IMG/VR virus record: IMGVR_UViG_3300043570_000137
Coordinates: 1-49,829 of that record
DNA length: 49,829 bases
Source of the DNA: a virus
Direction: 5' to 3' (one strand)
In this document: one piece after another, positions 46,512-49,829 of the stretch
Layout: every line of letters starts with the position of its first letter
Position numbering within the stretch: position 1 is the stretch's first letter
The notes under the pieces: model-generated
Databases searched by the model: none
The model's input: the letters and a program-made list of their open reading frames with translations, nothing else
Told to the model about the DNA's origin: nothing
Translations under genes and position numbers: made by a program

Positions 46512-47272
46512 TATTCAGAAACTTCTGTTGTCTTAACAATTGCTGTCCATCTGACGGTTTTACTGGCTGCACCAGTTACAAACACATTAATGGCGTCATT
46601 TGTATTATCTGCGCGAACATCAACCACCCATGCAATATCGTCCTGTGCAACAGCAACTTCGTAAACATTACCTACGTTGGCAACAGTGTTGGAAAAGTTA
46701 TCTGCGCACCCCATTAGGTGCCAAGATGCACTCTCGCCAGTTGCGTCTGTTCTTCTTGCAACAATAGATACTTCATAAAATAAAGTAGTATTGGTCGGCA
46801 CAGGTATTCTAGTAGAACCCCCTATGAGAATCTCTGCTTCTGTTGCATTCGTGGTTGTACCATACAGCACATACTGTTTGGTATAATAATCCGTTTCGCC
46901 TTGCGTCAATTGCCCATCGAATGTAATATTACCCGTGCCAGTAATATTATTAGAATTTAAATCTAAATCTCCGCCAAGTTGAGGAGTAGTGTCATCAACT
47001 ACATCTGCGATGCCACCACCGGGAGAACCGCCATCGAGGCTGCCCATGTCATAGGTTTCACCTGCGCTAGTTAAGTCTCCGAGATCGACTTCATCTGCAA
47101 AAAATACAGGAACTTGTTCACTGACACCGATTTCGATTATGGCGCCATTGGTTCTTTTTGTGTATAACGCTCCGTCGGCCAAATTAACAGCAAGTTCACC
47201 TACTGCAATATCACCAGCGCCTGGTATAGCACCTAGTGTTTCACTTCTTTTTAATTGAACTACGGTTGCCAT
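46511..47272 (-). CDS. Tail fibre/adhesin with KRSET-type N-domain
   Basis: 253 residues. The N-terminal domain VVQLKRSETLGAIPGAGDIAVGELAVNLADGALYTKRTNG is an Mtd-N-like module seen in fibre and baseplate adhesins. A linker with GGDLDLNSNNITGTGNITFDGQ leads to a C-terminal beta domain (ATEAEILIGGSTRIPVPTNTTLFYEVSIVARRTD...). The same N-domain occurs in the gene at 48649-49002. Confidence 0.75.
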   Translation of the reverse strand: MATVVQLKRSETLGAIPGAGDIAVGELAVNLADGALYTKRTNGAIIEIGVSEQVPVFFADEVDLGDLTSAGETYDMGSLDGGSPGGGIADVVDDTTPQLGGDLDLNSNNITGTGNITFDGQLTQGETDYYTKQYVLYGTTTNATEAEILIGGSTRIPVPTNTTLFYEVSIVARRTDATGESASWHLMGCADNFSNTVANVGNVYEVAVAQDDIAWVVDVRADNTNDAINVFVTGAASKTVRWTAIVKTTEVSE

Positions 47273-47273
47273 A

Positions 47274-48419
47274 TTAATTCAATAGGGCCCCCGCGGAATC
47301 ATAAATTGCAACACGAGAGATAGAATACCACTGTGTTACAGATGATGCCATTAATTCGATTGAACCATTTGCTGCGACCTGAATTGCTGCGTTTGCTGAT
47401 AATGCGTCGATTGTTCCACCAGTTGCTGGATAGATACTAAGAGTATTTGCGCCTTTATTAACAATAATAATTCTACGTCCAGCAGTTGCGGTTGGGAGTT
47501 TGACTCCAGTAGATGAAGCAACTGTAGTAACTACGTTATAATCTACAGTTAAAGCAGTAGCACCTGCTTGATCTGAACCGGCGGCAGAAACAGCGTTGTT
47601 ATTATTTACAACCGCACCATTCAATGCTGGTGTTGTTAATGTTTTGTTAGTTAGGGTGTCTGTAGTATCTTTAAGAACAATTATTCCTGTAGCATCGGGA
47701 AGAGAAACACTTCTATCTGCGGTTGGATCTACTGTTGTTAGCGTAGTTTCAAATCCATCAGCAGTGGCACCCTCAAACACAAAGGCATTTTGAATGTTAA
47801 CTGTTGTCGAATCTACTGTTGTGGTTGTACCAGAAACCGTGAGATTGCCAGTGATAGTTAAGTTATTATTTACTGTGGTAGTTCCTGTGGCAGCACCGAT
47901 AGAAAGAGTAGTTGCTGCACCAGCAAAGTTTACAGTTGTAGCAGTTGTATTAACAAGCGCAAATGTTGTGCTTGGTGTAGTTAATGATGTTGTGATTGCA
48001 GGGCTTGTGCCAAATACAGCAGCACCAGATCCAGTTTCATCTGTTAGTGCAGTAGCAAGTTGAGAAGAAGTGAATGATCCAAGAACAGCAGCGTTACCAA
48101 CCGATGTAACATGTCCAGTTAGATTGGCATTGGTCGTTACATTACCAGCAGTAAGACCTGATGCTGTACCAGTTACATTGGTCATTACACCAGAGGCAGG
48201 AGTTCCAAGTGCTGGTGCAGTTAGCGTTGGACTGGTAAGTGTCTTGTTAGTTAGAGTCTGAGTCGCTGCCAGAGATACAATTTCGAATCCTCCTGCAGCC
48301 ACACCGTCGTGAACTACTATAGTGTCTTTTGTTGTATTGACGGTAACTTCACCCTCCGCACCAGTAAAGGTCGCGTGCTGGGTAGTAGTTCCTCTTCTAA
48401 GTTGTAAAATTGTTGCCAT
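47274..48419 (-). CDS. Tail fibre protein with RRGT-type N-domain
   Basis: 381 residues. The N-terminal [45 protein letters not shown] is a small attachment domain. It is followed by Thr/Ala-rich beta-helix repeats with [59 protein letters not shown], and a C-terminal [20 protein letters not shown] domain. This is a typical marine-myovirus side-fibre composition. The fibre repeat [12 protein letters not shown] also occurs in the partial gene at the right edge. Confidence 0.85.
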   Translation of the reverse strand: MATILQLRRGTTTQHATFTGAEGEVTVNTTKDTIVVHDGVAAGGFEIVSLAATQTLTNKTLTSPTLTAPALGTPASGVMTNVTGTASGLTAGNVTTNANLTGHVTSVGNAAVLGSFTSSQLATALTDETGSGAAVFGTSPAITTSLTTPSTTFALVNTTATTVNFAGAATTLSIGAATGTTTVNNNLTITGNLTVSGTTTTVDSTTVNIQNAFVFEGATADGFETTLTTVDPTADRSVSLPDATGIIVLKDTTDTLTNKTLTTPALNGAVVNNNNAVSAAGSDQAGATALTVDYNVVTTVASSTGVKLPTATAGRRIIIVNKGANTLSIYPATGGTIDALSANAAIQVAANGSIELMASSVTQWYSISRVAIYDSAGALLN

Positions 48420-48442
48420 TTGTATCTCCTAGTCCACCGTTT

Positions 48443-48649
48443 TTAGGTAGTATATGTTCCACCATCAAGAATGGCACCGTCTTTTATGTTTGCTAGAGTG
48501 GTTTTCAACAACTCATGTCCACCAGCAGTGGAACCGTCATGCACTCTTATCGAATTGTTTGTTGTATCTACGGTAATTTCAGCTACGGCACCAGTAAAGG
48601 TATTGTGTTGAGTGGAAGTACCTCTTCTTAGTTTAACTCTTGCTGCCAT
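48443..48649 (-). CDS. Stand-alone RRGT-type adhesin domain
   Basis: 68 residues made almost only of the module VKLRRGTSTQHNTFTGAVAEITVDTTNNSIRVHDGSTAGGHE, plus a short tail ending ILDGGTYTT. It overlaps the upstream gene's stop (TAATG), so it is a real, separate gene and not a broken fibre. The DGGTY ending is shared with the partial fibre gene at the right edge. Confidence 0.7.
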   Translation of the reverse strand: MAARVKLRRGTSTQHNTFTGAVAEITVDTTNNSIRVHDGSTAGGHELLKTTLANIKDGAILDGGTYTT

Positions 48650-49002
48650 TATGCGATGCTCCCGTAATCAACTGCGTTATATGCAGCGACTTCATCAGTG
48701 ATTAATCCATAATCCAGGTCAGTTATCTGGTTCAAACGAACAACAGCAACACCCGGTGTTGTAGTGGTATCTACATTGAAATCGCTAAATGCGGTGTCGG
48801 CAAATGAAATCGTTGCCACTGATGTTGCTGCGCCACCATCATTAACTTCAACACCGCCAAGAGCAACAACTGTTCCGTCGGTCTTTTTAGAGAAGATTTT
48901 CTTGTCTACTAAATTAACAGCAAGTTCGCCGATTGCTAGATCGGCACCAACTGGTGCCGCCCCGCCAGTCTCGCTTCTTTTTATTTGAACTACTGTTGCC
49001 AT
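48649..49002 (-). CDS. Short KRSET-type adhesin/fibre protein
   Basis: 117 residues: VVQIKRSETGGAAPVGADLAIGELAVNLVDKKIFSKKTDGTVVALGG, then a short C-terminal beta part ending AAYNAVDYGSIA. It is a compact relative of the 253-residue gene, lacking that gene's long C-terminal domain. The ATG follows AGGATTAATCT. Confidence 0.7.
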   Translation of the reverse strand: MATVVQIKRSETGGAAPVGADLAIGELAVNLVDKKIFSKKTDGTVVALGGVEVNDGGAATSVATISFADTAFSDFNVDTTTTPGVAVVRLNQITDLDYGLITDEVAAYNAVDYGSIA

Positions 49003-49011
49003 AGATTAATC

Positions 49012-49248
49012 CTATTCATTTTTTGTAAAGTTGGATTCTTCCCAGTTATCTTCAGAAGACTTTTTCGACTTAGGAGAGGCAGTAGCATTCAATGCTTCTT
49101 CTAGTTCCTGTATCTTTGCTGTCAATTCAGCAACAGTCTCGTTGGCGATATTCAACTGGGTTTTCAACATAATACTATCAAGTGTTATCGTTTTAAGTTG
49201 CTCTGCCAAATTATTAATATACGAATTGATGAACTTAGTTTGATCCAT
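49012..49248 (-). CDS. Small coiled-coil protein among fibre genes
   Basis: 78 residues from the ATG at 49248, behind GGAGATACATA; the frame reaches 49290 without a site. MDQTKFINSYINNLAEQLKTITLDSIMLKTQLNIANETVAELTAKIQELEEALN is one long heptad-type helix, followed by a charged tail (SPKSKKSSEDNWEESNFTKNE). It could trimerise with fibres or act as a chaperone; function unknown. Confidence 0.65.
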   Translation of the reverse strand: MDQTKFINSYINNLAEQLKTITLDSIMLKTQLNIANETVAELTAKIQELEEALNATASPKSKKSSEDNWEESNFTKNE

Positions 49249-49303
49249 TATGTATCTCCACGAAGTTGGGGTGGGATAATCCCACCCCATTCTTATCTAT
49301 TTA

Positions 49304-49828
49304 TTAGTATGTTCCACCGTCGATATTACCGAACGAAGGAGCAGCACCTGAACCACCAGATGTCAGAACTTGACCAGCAGTTCCCGCAGCGGTAACACCG
49401 AGTGCATCAGTACCATTACCGAACATAACACCGTTAGCAGTAAACGTTGCCGCACCAGTACCACCGTTTGGAACAGTGATTGCTGAAGCAAGCGACGAAA
49501 TAGTTCCGCCTTCGAGGTTAGCAACAAGAGTAGCAATCGAATACCCAGTTGCGCCTGTGTTAACAGTTGTAGTTGGGGCAACTTGTGAATCTTTGAAGAG
49601 TCTCCACTTACCGTCCGAAGCATCGCGGAAGATACCTGAGTAAAGGTCTAGCGAACCGCTGGTATCATACATACCGAACAGACCGATGTCAACTGCGTCA
49701 GTTGCGTTATTGTCGTTACCAACGAATACGAGTGGATCGGTAACAGTTAGAGTTGTCGAGTTAACAGTAGTTGTTGTTCCCGAAACTGTAAGGTTACCAG
49801 CAACTGTTACGTTAGCACCTGAAAGTGT
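49304..49828 (-). CDS. Tail fibre protein, 5' end outside window
   Basis: The stop is at 49304 and the frame stays open to the right edge, so at least 175 codons are present and the start is missing. Visible segments: [113 protein letters not shown], ending SFGNIDGGTY. These are standard phage side-fibre repeats. An internal ATG at 49672 is not the real start. Confidence 0.85.
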   Translation of the reverse strand, partial: TLSGANVTVAGNLTVSGTTTTVNSTTLTVTDPLVFVGNDNNATDAVDIGLFGMYDTSGSLDLYSGIFRDASDGKWRLFKDSQVAPTTTVNTGATGYSIATLVANLEGGTISSLASAITVPNGGTGAATFTANGVMFGNGTDALGVTAAGTAGQVLTSGGSGAAPSFGNIDGGTY

Positions 49829-49829
49829 A

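Noticed and set aside
1-49829. CRISPR arrays, insertion sequences, inteins, homing endonucleases, rRNA
   Set aside because: No regularly spaced repeats, transposase, HNH/GIY-YIG motif, intein block or rRNA sequence was seen; terminase, polymerase and UvsX are uninterrupted.

Overview
The window is a tightly packed, one-directional piece of a T4-type myovirus genome. Every recognisable gene lies on the minus strand, genes abut or overlap (many ATGA or TAATG junctions), and the set includes the T4-superfamily core: 41, uvsX, 43, 62/44/45, regA, 46/47, dexA, 55, uvsW, uvsY, 23-22-21-68-67-20-19-18-17-16-15-14-13. Gene order and accessory genes (hsp20, cobS-like, peptide deformylase, 2OG oxygenase, sulfotransferase, HAD hydrolase) resemble the marine/cyanophage-like branch more than enterobacterial T4. 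The host is not named by the sequence. Early-type promoters read CTTGAC-N16/17-TATANT, often with CTATA at the -10. This is close to the alphaproteobacterial (rhizobial) consensus, so an alphaproteobacterial host is a reasonable inference, not a proof.

Layout, in window coordinates (transcription runs right to left). 1-5051: a large partial virion-like gene, the lysis block (holin candidate, i-spanin with o-spanin nested inside it), a nucleotidyltransferase-fold gene coupled to a DUF6267-like gene, and a small unknown. 5069-5145: one tRNA-Arg(UCU) with its own promoter. 5184-10314: replicative helicase, a zinc-ribbon protein, UvsX recombinase and DNA polymerase. 10375-14426: secreted nuclease, Sm-like small protein, Hsp20, RegA, clamp loader, a 55-residue gene and sliding clamp. 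14433-19596: DUF3310-like protein, a MoxR/CobS-type AAA+ ATPase, a CobT-like VWA protein, an exported basic protein and a HAD hydrolase. Four of these last five genes have their own host-type promoter. 19639-25658: ClpP-like protease, unknown conserved gene, 2OG oxygenase, deformylase, sulfotransferase, gp46, gp47, DexA and another 55-residue gene. 25667-29038: membrane protein, late sigma factor gp55, Sm-like protein, UvsW and UvsY. 29055-42446: the head/tail assembly block, with exact TATAAATA late promoters before 23, 22, 18 and 13. 42468-49829: a zinc-cluster protein, two paralogous glycine-rich adhesin-like proteins and a set of tail-fibre/adhesin modules, the last one running off the right edge.

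How it works together: the polymerase, clamp, loader, helicase and recombination genes build the T4-type replisome. gp55, with the clamp gp45, should direct host RNA polymerase to TATAAATA promoters for the virion genes. The most unusual signals are: (i) a palindromic CGAWTCG motif placed identically, two bases upstream of the -10, in four promoters of the AAA+/VWA/exported/HAD cluster; (ii) a ~72-bp promoter-leader module present twice, 11.6 kb apart; (iii) a duplication scar showing that the 2OG oxygenase gene was inserted between the deformylase gene and its former neighbour; (iv) a late promoter embedded in a terminator before hsp20; and (v) a predicted leaderless HAD gene. No gene-free stretch longer than 300 bases exists; the longest gap (16113-16291) holds two promoters.
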